DNA from: Gemmatimonadaceae bacterium
GTDB lineage: Bacteria > Gemmatimonadota > Gemmatimonadetes > Gemmatimonadales > Gemmatimonadaceae
DNA length: 39,144 bases
NCBI GenBank assembly: GCA_014379205.1
Contig: JACMME010000166.1
Span: forward strand, 1 to 39,144
Reading direction: 5' to 3'
The notes below the pieces were generated by a model that made no database searches, had not been told where the DNA came from, and was given only the letters and a program-made list of their open reading frames with translations. Positions 8,663 through 17,265 of the stretch are shown piece by piece. Every line of letters starts with the position of its first letter. The first letter of the stretch is position 1. The position numbers and the translations under genes are program-made.

Positions 8663-8725
8663 GATTGCGGATTGCGGACTAACTACGAACTACATACTAC
8701 AAACTGCGAACCACGAACTGCGAAC
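8663..8725. repeat. Heptamer array, single arm, upstream of the DAACS symporter
   Basis: Nine consecutive 7-bp words: GATTGCG twice, GACTAAC, TACGAAC, TACATAC, TACAAAC, TGCGAAC, CACGAAC, TGCGAAC. The words drift from one to the next while the 7-bp phase holds. The first 23 bases are identical to those at 24611-24633, about 16 kb away on the same strand. I see no complementary arm in this gap. It lies between the stop of an APC permease (46 bp away) and the ATG of the symporter, so it would be in the symporter's mRNA leader if they are cotranscribed. Confidence 0.85.
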
Positions 8726-8770
8726 AGTGGATAGAGCGGCAAGCTGGGCTCTGCTAACGAAGCGAATGCG

Positions 8771-10282
8771 CTAGGTATGGTCCGTCGGCACAGGAGGAGT
8801 CCCCCTACGCAATGTCGAGTGGCGGAATCCGTACACGAAGTAAAGCGCCAAGCCTATCAGAAGCCAGATTCCGAAACGTTCCCAGGCCCGCGCAGGCAGC
8901 CCAGCCATAATGTAGATGCAAGCTCCAGCGCCGATGAGACAGACCGGCCAGACAAACGGCACGCGGAAAGGCCGGGGCCGATCCGGATCCTTGTACCGAA
9001 GCACGAGTACGCCGATGCAAACGATAGCGAAGGCCGAAAGCGTACCGATGTTGGTGAGGTCGTAGATTTCATTCTCATCGGCGAAAAGCGCTCCGACAGC
9101 CACCGCAATACCGGTCACCAACGTAGTGATATATGGCGTACGGTATTTCCCATGCACCTTTGCTGCCCATGGGGGGAGCAGTCCGTCGCGGGCCATTGCG
9201 AAGAAAATTCGCGGTTGTCCATATTGAAATACGAGTAGTACCGCCGAGAGCGATACCACAGCACCAAACGCTACTATCCAGCTTGCAGTTTGAAGACCCG
9301 CCACCTGCAGCGCTTTTGCAAGCGGATCGGCCGCCTTCAATTCCTGATATGGTACCAATCCCGTCGCGACAGCGCCCACGATCACATAGATAACCGTGCA
9401 GATAGCCAGCCCACCCAGAATTCCGATGGGCATGTTGCGCTGCGGATTCTTGGTTTCCTCGGCGGCCGTGGAAATTGCGTCGAAGCCTATGTACGCAAAG
9501 AACACGATGGCGGCGCCCTGGTGAATGCCTCGCCATCCATTCGGCGCGAATGGGACGTAGTTCGCTGTGTCGATGTTCATTCCGCCTACGATGACAAACA
9601 TTCCCAACACAAGAAGTTTTACTATTACCATAATGTTGTTCGCACGCGCACTCTCTCGCACACCGCGCATTAGAAGCCAGGTGATCAGCATCACGATGGC
9701 GAAGGCCGGAACGTTGATGAGTATCGGGATTCCCGCTATGCGAGGCGCGGTTTCCATCAGCGCACTCACGGCCGGGTCCGAGCTGAGCAGCACTGACCGA
9801 TAGCCGTGTGTGATCCAGTCCGGCAGGTTGACGCCGAACCCGGTGAGCAGTGAGTTGAAGTAGCCACTCCATGCTACGGCGACTGCCACGTTACCGACGG
9901 CGTACTCTAAAATAAGATCCCATCCGATGATCCAGGCGATGAGCTCCCCCAAGGTCGCGTAGGAATAGGCATACGCGCTGCCTGCCTGGGGAATCATCGA
10001 CGCCAGCTCCGCGTAGCAGAGAGCCGCCAGCCCGCAGACGAGTCCGAGCAGAATGAACGAGACTACGAGCGCAGGACCAGCCCCGTAGCGCACCACCACG
10101 CCGTCCGGCAGAATCTCCCCCGCCGCCGCAGTGCCGATGGAAGAGAAGATGCCGGCTCCAATGACGGCACCGATCGCCAGCATGATGAGATCACCAGCCC
10201 CCAACTCGCGTTTCAGCGCGTTGGGGCGATCGCCCTCGTGAAGCAGCTCGGAGATGGGCTTCCTTGAGAAGAGCGTGCTCAT
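8771..10282 (-). CDS. APC-superfamily amino acid permease, cationic amino acid transporter (CAT)-like
   Basis: 503 residues with the 12 to 14 helix APC pattern. Near the N-terminus, LKRELGAGDLIMLAIGAVIG is the family's first helix with its GAVIGAGIF substrate loop. ASMIPQAGSAYAYSYATLGE and FFAYIGFDAISTAAEETKNPQ are hallmarks of the CAT/YfnA branch, which carries arginine, lysine or broader amino acids. A 39-bp gap separates it from the pyrophosphatase gene upstream, so the two may share a transcript. Substrate is uncertain. Confidence 0.88.
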   Translation of the reverse strand: MSTLFSRKPISELLHEGDRPNALKRELGAGDLIMLAIGAVIGAGIFSSIGTAAAGEILPDGVVVRYGAGPALVVSFILLGLVCGLAALCYAELASMIPQAGSAYAYSYATLGELIAWIIGWDLILEYAVGNVAVAVAWSGYFNSLLTGFGVNLPDWITHGYRSVLLSSDPAVSALMETAPRIAGIPILINVPAFAIVMLITWLLMRGVRESARANNIMVIVKLLVLGMFVIVGGMNIDTANYVPFAPNGWRGIHQGAAIVFFAYIGFDAISTAAEETKNPQRNMPIGILGGLAICTVIYVIVGAVATGLVPYQELKAADPLAKALQVAGLQTASWIVAFGAVVSLSAVLLVFQYGQPRIFFAMARDGLLPPWAAKVHGKYRTPYITTLVTGIAVAVGALFADENEIYDLTNIGTLSAFAIVCIGVLVLRYKDPDRPRPFRVPFVWPVCLIGAGACIYIMAGLPARAWERFGIWLLIGLALYFVYGFRHSTLRRGTPPVPTDHT

Positions 10283-10321
10283 CTGGCAGAAGCCCTATTC
10301 ACGTTCCTCCCCATTACGTCC

Positions 10322-12838
10322 TCAAGCCACACGAGCGTTGGCTCGCTTGGGCGTCGCGAGCGCAGGCTCAGGCGCCGCGGCCTGGATGCGCATTCCGTAA
10401 AACGACCGCCACACAAAGAACATTGATATGGCGAGGAAGACTGCCGCCAGAATGTGACTCAAAGCAGCTCCTCGCTCGGCTGTGAGTGAAACGGCTAGCT
10501 CTACGGCCAACAAGCCGAACAGCGTGGTGAACTTGATAACTGGGTTGAGTGCTACGGAAGATGTGTCCTTGAAGGGATCGCCGACGGTGTCGCCAACGAC
10601 CGTGGCAGAGTGAAGCGCGGTACCTTTCTGTTGAAGCTCGACCTCGACGATTTTCTTGGCATTGTCCCACGCCCCGCCTGCGTTCGCCATGAAGATCGCC
10701 TGATACAGACCGAACAACGCGATCGAGATCAGGTAACCGACGAAGAAGTACGGCTCGACAAAGGCGAATGCCAGCGTCGAGAAAAATACGGTCAGGAAGA
10801 TGTTGAACATTCCTTTCTGAGCGTACTGCGTGCAGATCTCAACGACTTTCTTGCTATCCGCGACAGAAGCCTTTGTCGACCCCTCCAGCTTGATGTTCGC
10901 CTTGATGAACTCGACCGCTCGATATGCTCCGGTCGTCACGGCCTGCATGGAAGCGCCGGTGAACCAGTAGATGACCGCTCCACCTGTTATCAGGCCCAGC
11001 AGAAACGGAGGATGCAGCAGTGACAGCTTCTCGAGGTTCTGGGTGAGCTTGTCCGTGAGCACCACGATGATGGAGAAGATCATCGTGGTGGCGCCTACGA
11101 CCGCGGTTCCGATCAGCACCGGTTTGGCCGTCGCCTTGAACGTGTTGCCTGCTCCGTCATTTTCCTCGAGCAAGTGCTTGGCGCGCTCGAAGTCGACGTC
11201 GAACCCATAGTCCTTCTTGATCTGCGCCGCGGCGCCCGGAATCTGCTCAATGGTGGAAAGCTCGTACACCGATTGCGCGTTGTCCGTGACCGGCCCGTAG
11301 GAATCCACCGCGATCGTCACAGGTCCCATGCCCAGAAAGCCGAATGCCACGAGTCCGAATGCGAACACCGCGGGGGCCAGCATTAGGGTACCAAGACCCA
11401 TTGAGCTGAAACCGTAGGCGACGGCCATGAGACCCATGATGGCGATGCCGAGCCAGTAGGCGCTGAAGTTTCCAGCTACAAGACCCGACAGGATGTTGAG
11501 TGACGCACCGCCCTCGCGCGATGAGGTCACGACTTCCCTGACATGCTTGCTCTCCACGGACGTGAATATCTTCACCAGCTCCGGAATGATTGCGCCCGCC
11601 AGCGTACCGCACGTGATGACGCTCGAAAGCTTCCACCAGAGAGATCCATCGCCGAGATCGGGGATGAGCAAGTAAGACACGACGTATGTCAGCGCAACTG
11701 ACACGAGAGAAGTAAGCCAAACGAGCGACGTCAGCGGGGCTTCGAAGTTCATCTTTGGTGCGTCGGCATAGCGCGCCTTGGCCATCGCTTCGTTGATGAC
11801 GTAGGACAACCAGCTCGCAATGACCATCATGACTCGCATCATGAAGATCCACACGAGCAGCTGCACCTGAACCTGCTCGGTTGGCACCGCCAGCAGAATG
11901 AACGAGATAAGCGCAACGCCCGTTACGCCATACGTCTCGAAGCCGTCCGCGCTGGGTCCAACCGAGTCTCCCGCATTGTCGCCCGTGCAGTCGGCGATGA
12001 CCCCGGGGTTTCGAGCGTCGTCCTCCTTGATGTTGAATACGATCTTCATCAGATCGGAACCGATGTCAGCGATCTTGGTGAAGATGCCGCCCGCAATTCG
12101 GAGAGCTGCCGCGCCAAGGGATTCACCGATGGCGAAGCCTATGAAGCATGGCCCCGCGTAATCGCCAGGAATGAAGAGGAGAATGCTCAGCATCATCAGG
12201 AGCTCCACACTGATGAGCAGCATCCCGATGCTCATGCCAGCCTTGAGAGGAATAGCGTAACACGGGTACGGCTTGCCACGAAGGCTAGCGAACGCCGTCC
12301 GGGAGTTGGCGAAGGTGTTGATTCGAATTCCGAACCAGGCAACGCCGTAGCTTCCCGCAATCCCGATCAGGCTGAAGAGCAGAATTGTCGCGACCTTGAT
12401 CGCCTCGAAGTCGAGCAGCACGCCAAAGTACAGCAGAATCACAAACCCGATAAAAAGCTCGAGTATCAGGATGAATTTCCCCTGCGTGATCAGATAAGTC
12501 TTGCATGTTTCGTAGATAAGCTCTGAGATCTCCAGCATGGAGGCGTGCACAGGTAGCCGTTTCACGCTGCCATATGTGACGAGCCCGAACAGAAGGCCAA
12601 AGGCGCACACCACCAGGCCCGTCATCAGCAGGCTGCGGCCGGACATCCCGAGAAACTCGACCTGGGAAAGGTCCGGAATCACCAGATTCGCTTCACCGCC
12701 CGGACGATGAGCGGGTGCCGTGGCAGCGGGCTCCTGCGAGCCCGCCAACGGCGCCACCATGGTGCCTACCATGGTCGCAAGCATGATCGCGGCAGCCATC
12801 GAAAACATTCTACGGACTTTTGGAACCAACCGACTCAT
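10322..12838 (-). CDS. hppA: Membrane-bound ion-translocating pyrophosphatase (divergent subfamily)
   Basis: 838 residues and about 16 or 17 helices. It hydrolyses cytoplasmic pyrophosphate and pumps H+ (or Na+) out. Catalytic segments are clear: EDDARNPGVIADCTGDNAGD at about 272-291, NAGGAWDNAKK and GDTVGDPFKDTSS near the C-terminus. Several are shifted from the common form: the usual GDNVGDxAGM is GDNAGDSVGPSADGF, and the GKVE segment is one residue shorter. GNTFKATAK (about 565-572) has lysine where K+-dependent enzymes have alanine, so K+-independence is likely. An N-terminal segment of about 65 residues, signal-like and then Pro/Ala-rich, precedes the first usual helix. AGGAGA lies just before the ATG. 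The pumped ion cannot be settled by eye. Confidence 0.93.
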   Translation of the reverse strand: MSRLVPKVRRMFSMAAAIMLATMVGTMVAPLAGSQEPAATAPAHRPGGEANLVIPDLSQVEFLGMSGRSLLMTGLVVCAFGLLFGLVTYGSVKRLPVHASMLEISELIYETCKTYLITQGKFILILELFIGFVILLYFGVLLDFEAIKVATILLFSLIGIAGSYGVAWFGIRINTFANSRTAFASLRGKPYPCYAIPLKAGMSIGMLLISVELLMMLSILLFIPGDYAGPCFIGFAIGESLGAAALRIAGGIFTKIADIGSDLMKIVFNIKEDDARNPGVIADCTGDNAGDSVGPSADGFETYGVTGVALISFILLAVPTEQVQVQLLVWIFMMRVMMVIASWLSYVINEAMAKARYADAPKMNFEAPLTSLVWLTSLVSVALTYVVSYLLIPDLGDGSLWWKLSSVITCGTLAGAIIPELVKIFTSVESKHVREVVTSSREGGASLNILSGLVAGNFSAYWLGIAIMGLMAVAYGFSSMGLGTLMLAPAVFAFGLVAFGFLGMGPVTIAVDSYGPVTDNAQSVYELSTIEQIPGAAAQIKKDYGFDVDFERAKHLLEENDGAGNTFKATAKPVLIGTAVVGATTMIFSIIVVLTDKLTQNLEKLSLLHPPFLLGLITGGAVIYWFTGASMQAVTTGAYRAVEFIKANIKLEGSTKASVADSKKVVEICTQYAQKGMFNIFLTVFFSTLAFAFVEPYFFVGYLISIALFGLYQAIFMANAGGAWDNAKKIVEVELQQKGTALHSATVVGDTVGDPFKDTSSVALNPVIKFTTLFGLLAVELAVSLTAERGAALSHILAAVFLAISMFFVWRSFYGMRIQAAAPEPALATPKRANARVA

Positions 12839-12870
12839 CTGGAGATCTCCTGAGAAAAGAAAAGGCTTTG

Positions 12871-12986
12871 GCTGATAGCAAATAGCTGATGGCTGACAGC
12901 AGATCCTTACCGATCAGCGGTGCTGCTAGTCGGAAGCAGAGATGTTAGTGGCACGTGAGATATCAGCCATCTGCCACCTGCTATCC
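12871..12986. repeat. Inverted heptamer arrays (word GCTGATG) between APC permease and hppA
   Basis: Left arm 12871-12905: GCTGATA, GCAAATA, GCTGATG, GCTGACA, GCAGATC. Right arm 12959-12986: four words that are the reverse complement of the same family (GATATCA, GCCATCT, GCCACCT, GCTATCC). Over 25 aligned positions about 20 can pair. The right arm covers the stop codon (12981-12983) of the APC permease, so the array overlaps the last codons of that gene. This is likely the 3' end of the permease transcript. Confidence 0.85.
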
Positions 12987-14465
12987 GGCAACAGCTACAC
13001 GACGCCAGAGATAATAGACCGGGATTCCGATCAATACGAGTGCAAGACCCGACAGCGCCTGGGCCTGCGTAGTTTTCGAAAGAAGGAGGATGATCGCGAC
13101 GGCGGACGCGAGGAAAATGTAGAGAGCCGGCAGGAGCGGGTATCCGATCGCACGGTATGGGCGTTCCGCATCGGGACGCGTGCGCCGAAGAATGAACAGC
13201 CCTATGGTGGTCAGTACATAGAAAATGAGCGCGGCAAAGATTACGTAATCTAGTAATTGTCCGTACGTGCCCGTCAAACACAGAAGTGACGCCCACACCG
13301 ACTGTAGAATCAGCCCCGCCGCCGGAACGCGCCGAGCATTCAATTGCCCTACCTTGCGGAAGAAAAGCCCATCGCGCGCCATGGCGTAGTAGACACGGGC
13401 CCCCGCGAGGATCAATCCGTTGTTGCAGCCAAATGTCGAAACGAGTATCGCGACCGCCATGAGAACGCTTCCCGCCGATCCGAAAATCACCTCCGCCGAC
13501 GCGGTGCCGACGCGGTCCTGAGTCGCGTGGGTGATGCCGCGCTCGAACACCGAAGCACCATTCTCGACGCCGGCGAATGGCAAGGTGTTCAGGTACGCGA
13601 CGTTTGCCATGATATACAGGAGCGTTACGAGACCGGTGCCGATCGCGAGAGCCAGCGGAAGATTGCGTTTCGGGTTGTGAACTTCCGCGGCAGCGAACGT
13701 GACGTTGTTCCACGCGTCGCTCGAGAAGAGCGAGCCTACCATCGCGGCACCAAACGCAATGACGAAGGCGCCTGTTACGTCCACCTGTCCCGCGAACTGT
13801 CCTGACGAGAAATTCGCGGCGAGCGCTTCGGAGCTACGACCAATGGTGAGACCAAGAAGGATCAGAAGTGCAAGCGCTCCGGTCTTCGCGAGCGTGAGCG
13901 AAGTCTGAACTATCTTGCCTTCCTTTACGCCACGGAGATTGATCCACGTCAGTATCCAGATGGAGACCAGCGCAATCAGACGTTGCGGCGAGAGCCCAAG
14001 CTCCACCAGACCACCGGGCGTACTGATATCTGTCTGGGGAAACCAGCCAAACCTGTCTGGTGTGATGCCCGGCACGAGAACACCCAGAAAACGCCCGAAC
14101 GCCACCGCCACGGCGGCGATCGTGCCGGTTTGAATCACAACGAAAAGGGTCCACCCGTACAGAAACCCCAGAAGTGGACCCATTGACTCGCGAAGGAATA
14201 CGTACTGGCCGCCCGCTTTGGGAAACATTGCGGCCAGCTCACCATACGCCAGCGCCCCGAGCAGAGTAATGACGCCAGTAAGCACCCAGGCCATCAGCAA
14301 CCAAAATGGCGAACCGACACTTCGACCAATGGACGCCGATACTATAAAGATGCCTGAGCCGATCATTGAGCCGGCCACCAGCATCGTGGCATCCGTCAGC
14401 GTTAGCGCTTTGACGAATTCAGTCTGCGGCTGGCTGGCCTCACGCTGCTCGGCGGAAGTGGCCAT
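12981..14465 (-). CDS. APC-superfamily amino acid permease, LAT/SteT-like
   Basis: 494 residues, a 12-helix amino acid permease. LTDATMLVAGSMIGSGIFIV carries the GSGIF substrate loop, and AAMFPKAGGQYVFLRES and WNNVTFAAAEVHNPKRNLP are typical of the LAT-type (SteT/YkfD) branch, which exchanges neutral amino acids. It differs strongly from the CAT-like permease at 8771, so the window has two unrelated uptake or exchange systems. A hairpin terminator of the upstream Ton operon lies in front of it, so it probably has its own promoter in the 131-bp gap. Confidence 0.87.
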   Translation of the reverse strand: MATSAEQREASQPQTEFVKALTLTDATMLVAGSMIGSGIFIVSASIGRSVGSPFWLLMAWVLTGVITLLGALAYGELAAMFPKAGGQYVFLRESMGPLLGFLYGWTLFVVIQTGTIAAVAVAFGRFLGVLVPGITPDRFGWFPQTDISTPGGLVELGLSPQRLIALVSIWILTWINLRGVKEGKIVQTSLTLAKTGALALLILLGLTIGRSSEALAANFSSGQFAGQVDVTGAFVIAFGAAMVGSLFSSDAWNNVTFAAAEVHNPKRNLPLALAIGTGLVTLLYIMANVAYLNTLPFAGVENGASVFERGITHATQDRVGTASAEVIFGSAGSVLMAVAILVSTFGCNNGLILAGARVYYAMARDGLFFRKVGQLNARRVPAAGLILQSVWASLLCLTGTYGQLLDYVIFAALIFYVLTTIGLFILRRTRPDAERPYRAIGYPLLPALYIFLASAVAIILLLSKTTQAQALSGLALVLIGIPVYYLWRRVAVAG

Positions 14466-14536
14466 TCACGATCCTCGAGTAATTTGGCTGGCCGGCAACG
14501 GAAGGGTTCCGCGGGAATTGTTGGAATCGCGGGCGC

Positions 14537-14566
14537 AAAAAAAGCCGCGTCAACCTAACTAGCGGC
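14537..14566 (-). terminator. Intrinsic terminator after the TonB/ExbD operon
   Basis: Read on the minus strand, a stem GCCGC with a 13-nt loop and its match GCGGC is followed directly by seven T. It lies about 30 bp beyond the stop of the TonB gene. The stem is short, but the T-run is clean. Confidence 0.65.
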
Positions 14567-14596
14567 GGGAACGGAAGCTAGGGGCGTTGAGCCAGG

Positions 14597-15478
14597 CTAA
14601 TACAGCGCGACCTGCATCGGGAAGATGGCTGCCACAGCGGTACCATCCCATTTGGTTGCAGGACGGAAGGTCGCATTGAGATACTGCTCTACCAGGCGGC
14701 GATCATATTTTCCGTCACCGGTTCCGGGCGACAGCTCAATTTTCTTGACGACGCCGTTCTCATCGATAGTGAAGAGAACGGTGACTGTCCGTCCTTTCAC
14801 TTTCTGTGGCACCGGAAATGGAGGAATCAGGGTAAACTCGGGGGAGGGAGGATAGATCGTACCCTCCCCGCCGCCCGTTCCAGGACCCGTTCCCGATCCT
14901 CTGCCCGTTCCAACTCCCGAGCCGACACCGCCTCCACTCCCGGGTCCGGATCCCTTGGTGCCGTCATTTCCGGTTCCGCCTCCGATACCAGCCGTCAGAG
15001 CCAAATCCATCGACTCCTTTGGCTGTTCTATCTCGATGTCGACGTTCGGCTCCTCCGGCTTTTTCTCCTCAATGGGAGGAGTGACGGGAGGCACTGGAGG
15101 TACCTCGGCAGGGGGGGCGACAGGTGGCGGAAGAGGAGGCGTCGGGTGCATGTACTGAAGCCGCTCCACGACCAGCGGCCTTCCTCCCGTTCCACGCGTT
15201 CCTCCTCCACCACCGCCGGCAGGTCCAGGTCCGCCTGCTCCCTCCGTAACCAGTGGCAGCGTGACCGCGACAAGCGCGGGCGCGGCGATAATCAGAACCA
15301 GCAATGCGTGAAGGACGAATGCCACGGAAATCGGCCAGCGGCGCGCCGGTTGCAGCGGCATGCCGACTGGTGGCCGATATCGCGGACGTAACGCCGGAGC
15401 GGACCGGGCATCAGCCTCGTCGCCGGCATTCTTCCAGCTCTCAGCCGGGTCGTAATCGTTGGATGGTTGCCAGGTCAT
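14597..15478 (-). CDS. TonB-family energy transducer, AgmX/PglI-like, Pro/Gly-rich
   Basis: 293 residues. A single membrane helix lies at about 49-75 after an N-terminal cytoplasmic segment. Then come a Gly-rich stretch (about 80-98), a Pro-rich spacer (about 105-140, many PP and VPP), a second Gly-repeat (about 165-205), and a C-terminal TonB-like domain (about 215-293) with VKGRTVTVLFTIDENGVVKK. It would carry the ExbB/ExbD proton-driven motion to outer-membrane receptors. It is the last gene of the operon. A hairpin at 15493-15526 stands before it and no ribosome site is clear, so it may be made at a lower level. The low-complexity linkers are unusually long for the family. Confidence 0.85.
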   Translation of the reverse strand: MTWQPSNDYDPAESWKNAGDEADARSAPALRPRYRPPVGMPLQPARRWPISVAFVLHALLVLIIAAPALVAVTLPLVTEGAGGPGPAGGGGGGTRGTGGRPLVVERLQYMHPTPPLPPPVAPPAEVPPVPPVTPPIEEKKPEEPNVDIEIEQPKESMDLALTAGIGGGTGNDGTKGSGPGSGGGVGSGVGTGRGSGTGPGTGGGEGTIYPPSPEFTLIPPFPVPQKVKGRTVTVLFTIDENGVVKKIELSPGTGDGKYDRRLVEQYLNATFRPATKWDGTAVAAIFPMQVALY

Positions 15479-15492
15479 AGTCTGAAATTAAT

Positions 15493-15526
15493 ACGGCGGA
15501 CGGACCCGAAAGGGTTCGTCCGCCGT
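15493..15526. terminator. Strong hairpin between exbD and the distal tonB
   Basis: A 15-bp stem (one mismatch) with a GAAA loop: ACGGCGGACGGACCC and its partner GGGTTCGTCCGCCGT. On the minus strand it is followed by an AT-rich but U-poor run. It lies 14 bp before the ATG of the distal TonB gene and may be an attenuator, or an mRNA-stability hairpin that sets the dose of that gene. Confidence 0.7.
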
Positions 15527-15546
15527 TTACTACACCACTTTTGAGG

Positions 15547-15966
15547 TTACGGATTCGCTTTCGGCGGTACGCCTATGACCTTAACGCCCGCTCCACGCGC
15601 CTCGTCCATTGCAAAAATCACGTCCTGATACCTCACCTTGGGGTCGCCCTTGACGAAAATGATCTTTTCAGGGCGAGGATCGTAAATCTCCTTCAGCCGA
15701 GGACCAAGCCGAACCCGGCTGACAGGTTCGGTGTTGATTGAGAATCTGTCGCCGGGTTTTACCTCCAGCACAATCTGATTGGAGGTAGCATTCACCGGCG
15801 CCACTGACGGCGTTGGATCGGGGAGCTGCAGGTCGATCGCTTTTCGCAACATCGGCTGCATCAGCATGAATATGATCAGGAGGACGAGCAGAATGTCGAT
15901 CATGGGAACGACATTGGGCTCGGCCGACATGTTGGCGACGCCACCGCCACTATTTGGAACGTTCAC
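15547..15966 (-). CDS. exbD: ExbD/TolR-family proton-motor subunit, second copy
   Basis: 139 residues with one N-terminal membrane helix, MIDILLVLLIIFMLMQP, preceded by SAEPNVVPMIDI. The aspartate in MIDI is the protonatable residue of the ExbD/TolR helix. A periplasmic domain follows with the family's KVIGVPP-like end. GTG start at 15966 with TAGGAG nine bases upstream; it follows the first exbD by 12 bp. The two copies share the helix motif but differ in the periplasmic part. Confidence 0.9.
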   Translation of the reverse strand: MNVPNSGGGVANMSAEPNVVPMIDILLVLLIIFMLMQPMLRKAIDLQLPDPTPSVAPVNATSNQIVLEVKPGDRFSINTEPVSRVRLGPRLKEIYDPRPEKIIFVKGDPKVRYQDVIFAMDEARGAGVKVIGVPPKANP

Positions 15967-15978
15967 GTCAGCTCGCTC

Positions 15979-16443
15979 CTACTTTATTGTCGTCTTGATG
16001 ATGTCGCCCTCGACAGTCGACTCCGTTCCGGGCCTCTGATCCGAGATTGCTCCCACCACTCGCACTCCGCTTTTCGCGACAATGTCCATGGCGTCAATGA
16101 CTTTCTCGTACTCAAGCTCCTTGTGCGCCTTGAGATACAGAATCTTGTCGGTAGTGCGCGTGTCATAGATCGACTTGATGATGCTGCCAAGCTCTTCATT
16201 CCGAATTGGGCGCTTGTTCAGGTAGTACTGCCCCTGCGCGTCAATTCCGAGAACCTGGTCTTTCTCATCATCTTCCGGATGCGACTTGAGGTTGACACCC
16301 TCAGGGGCCGTCGCCTGGAAACCAGCTGCGAGCGCCGGCGTCACGATCATGAAGATGATGAGCAGAACCAGCATGATGTCGATCATCGGTACAACGTTTG
16401 GCTCGGCTTTTATGCCTTTGCCACCCCCAACTGACATAGCCAT
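15979..16443 (-). CDS. exbD: ExbD/TolR-family proton-motor subunit, first copy
   Basis: 154 residues. The membrane helix IKAEPNVVPMIDIMLVLLII has the conserved protonatable aspartate. The periplasmic domain contains LYLKAHKELEYEKVIDAMDI, the segment that contacts peptidoglycan or TonB in the family. GAGGAG precedes the ATG. It lies 37 bp after exbB and 12 bp before the second exbD. Duplicated exbD copies in one operon may form a mixed dimer in the ExbB pentamer (inference). Confidence 0.92.
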   Translation of the reverse strand: MAMSVGGGKGIKAEPNVVPMIDIMLVLLIIFMIVTPALAAGFQATAPEGVNLKSHPEDDEKDQVLGIDAQGQYYLNKRPIRNEELGSIIKSIYDTRTTDKILYLKAHKELEYEKVIDAMDIVAKSGVRVVGAISDQRPGTESTVEGDIIKTTIK

Positions 16444-16480
16444 AGCCCTAACTCCTCAAAGAAGTAAGCGATTCCATGGA

Positions 16481-17215
16481 TCAGGTCATGGGGGCCGGAC
16501 CGCCACCCGTCACATCGAACTCACGGGTGAAGCGCGAACGGCCGAACTCGCCCGCAACGCCGCGGATGAGGTAGTCTATGAGCTCCTTGGATGTGTAGGT
16601 CATTTCCACGACCAGGTTTTCGATCTTGGTCGTGAAATAGTTGTACGCCCACACAGCCGGGATGGCGACGAGAAGACCGAAAGCCGTCGTGATCAGCGCC
16701 TCGGAAATTCCCGAAGAAATTGCGGCGAGACCGCCGGAACCCGACTGCGCCATTCCGGTAAAGGCGTTTACCACGCCCATCGTCGTGCCGAGGAGGCCCA
16801 CGAAAGGTGCCGTTGAGCCCACAGTCGCCAGTACAGCGAGACCACGCTTGAGCTCCGACGTTATGATCATCATGTTGCGCTCGACCGCGCGTTCCGCCGA
16901 GTTGATGTCGGAAACGGTCACGGAGCCATCAGCAATCAGGGGCTTGACCTCGCCCAGGGCACCGCCAAGGACGCGAGCAACGTGCGACTTCTTGTAACCC
17001 TCAGCGAGCTTGATTGCCTCGACGAGATTGTCTTCCTCGAGAAATTGGCTGAACTCGGGAGCAAACTTGCGGGTCTCAGCCTGAGCGCGGCGGAGGTTCC
17101 ACCAGTTGCGGATCATGATTGTAAGCGACCAAATCGACATAGCTGCCAGCACGAAAACGATGCCCCGGGCGAACCACTGCATCTGGTCCCAGAGCTCCAC
17201 CATATTCATTCCCAT
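16481..17215 (-). CDS. exbB: MotA/TolQ/ExbB proton-channel family protein
   Basis: 244 residues with three membrane helices: one near the N-terminus (about 14-32) and two near 130-150 and 170-195, with the family loop AVERNMMIITSELKRGLAVLATVGSTAP... leading into the second. The LGTTMGVVNAF and ITTAFGLLVAIPAVWAYNY motifs are those of ExbB/TolQ. It forms the proton channel with the two ExbD proteins encoded next. CAGGAG lies upstream of the ATG. Confidence 0.92.
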   Translation of the reverse strand: MGMNMVELWDQMQWFARGIVFVLAAMSIWSLTIMIRNWWNLRRAQAETRKFAPEFSQFLEEDNLVEAIKLAEGYKKSHVARVLGGALGEVKPLIADGSVTVSDINSAERAVERNMMIITSELKRGLAVLATVGSTAPFVGLLGTTMGVVNAFTGMAQSGSGGLAAISSGISEALITTAFGLLVAIPAVWAYNYFTTKIENLVVEMTYTSKELIDYLIRGVAGEFGRSRFTREFDVTGGGPAPMT

Positions 17216-17265
17216 GAACGCTTTCTCCTGAGGATAAGAGGGTTAACGCACAGACGGTCAGTCAA

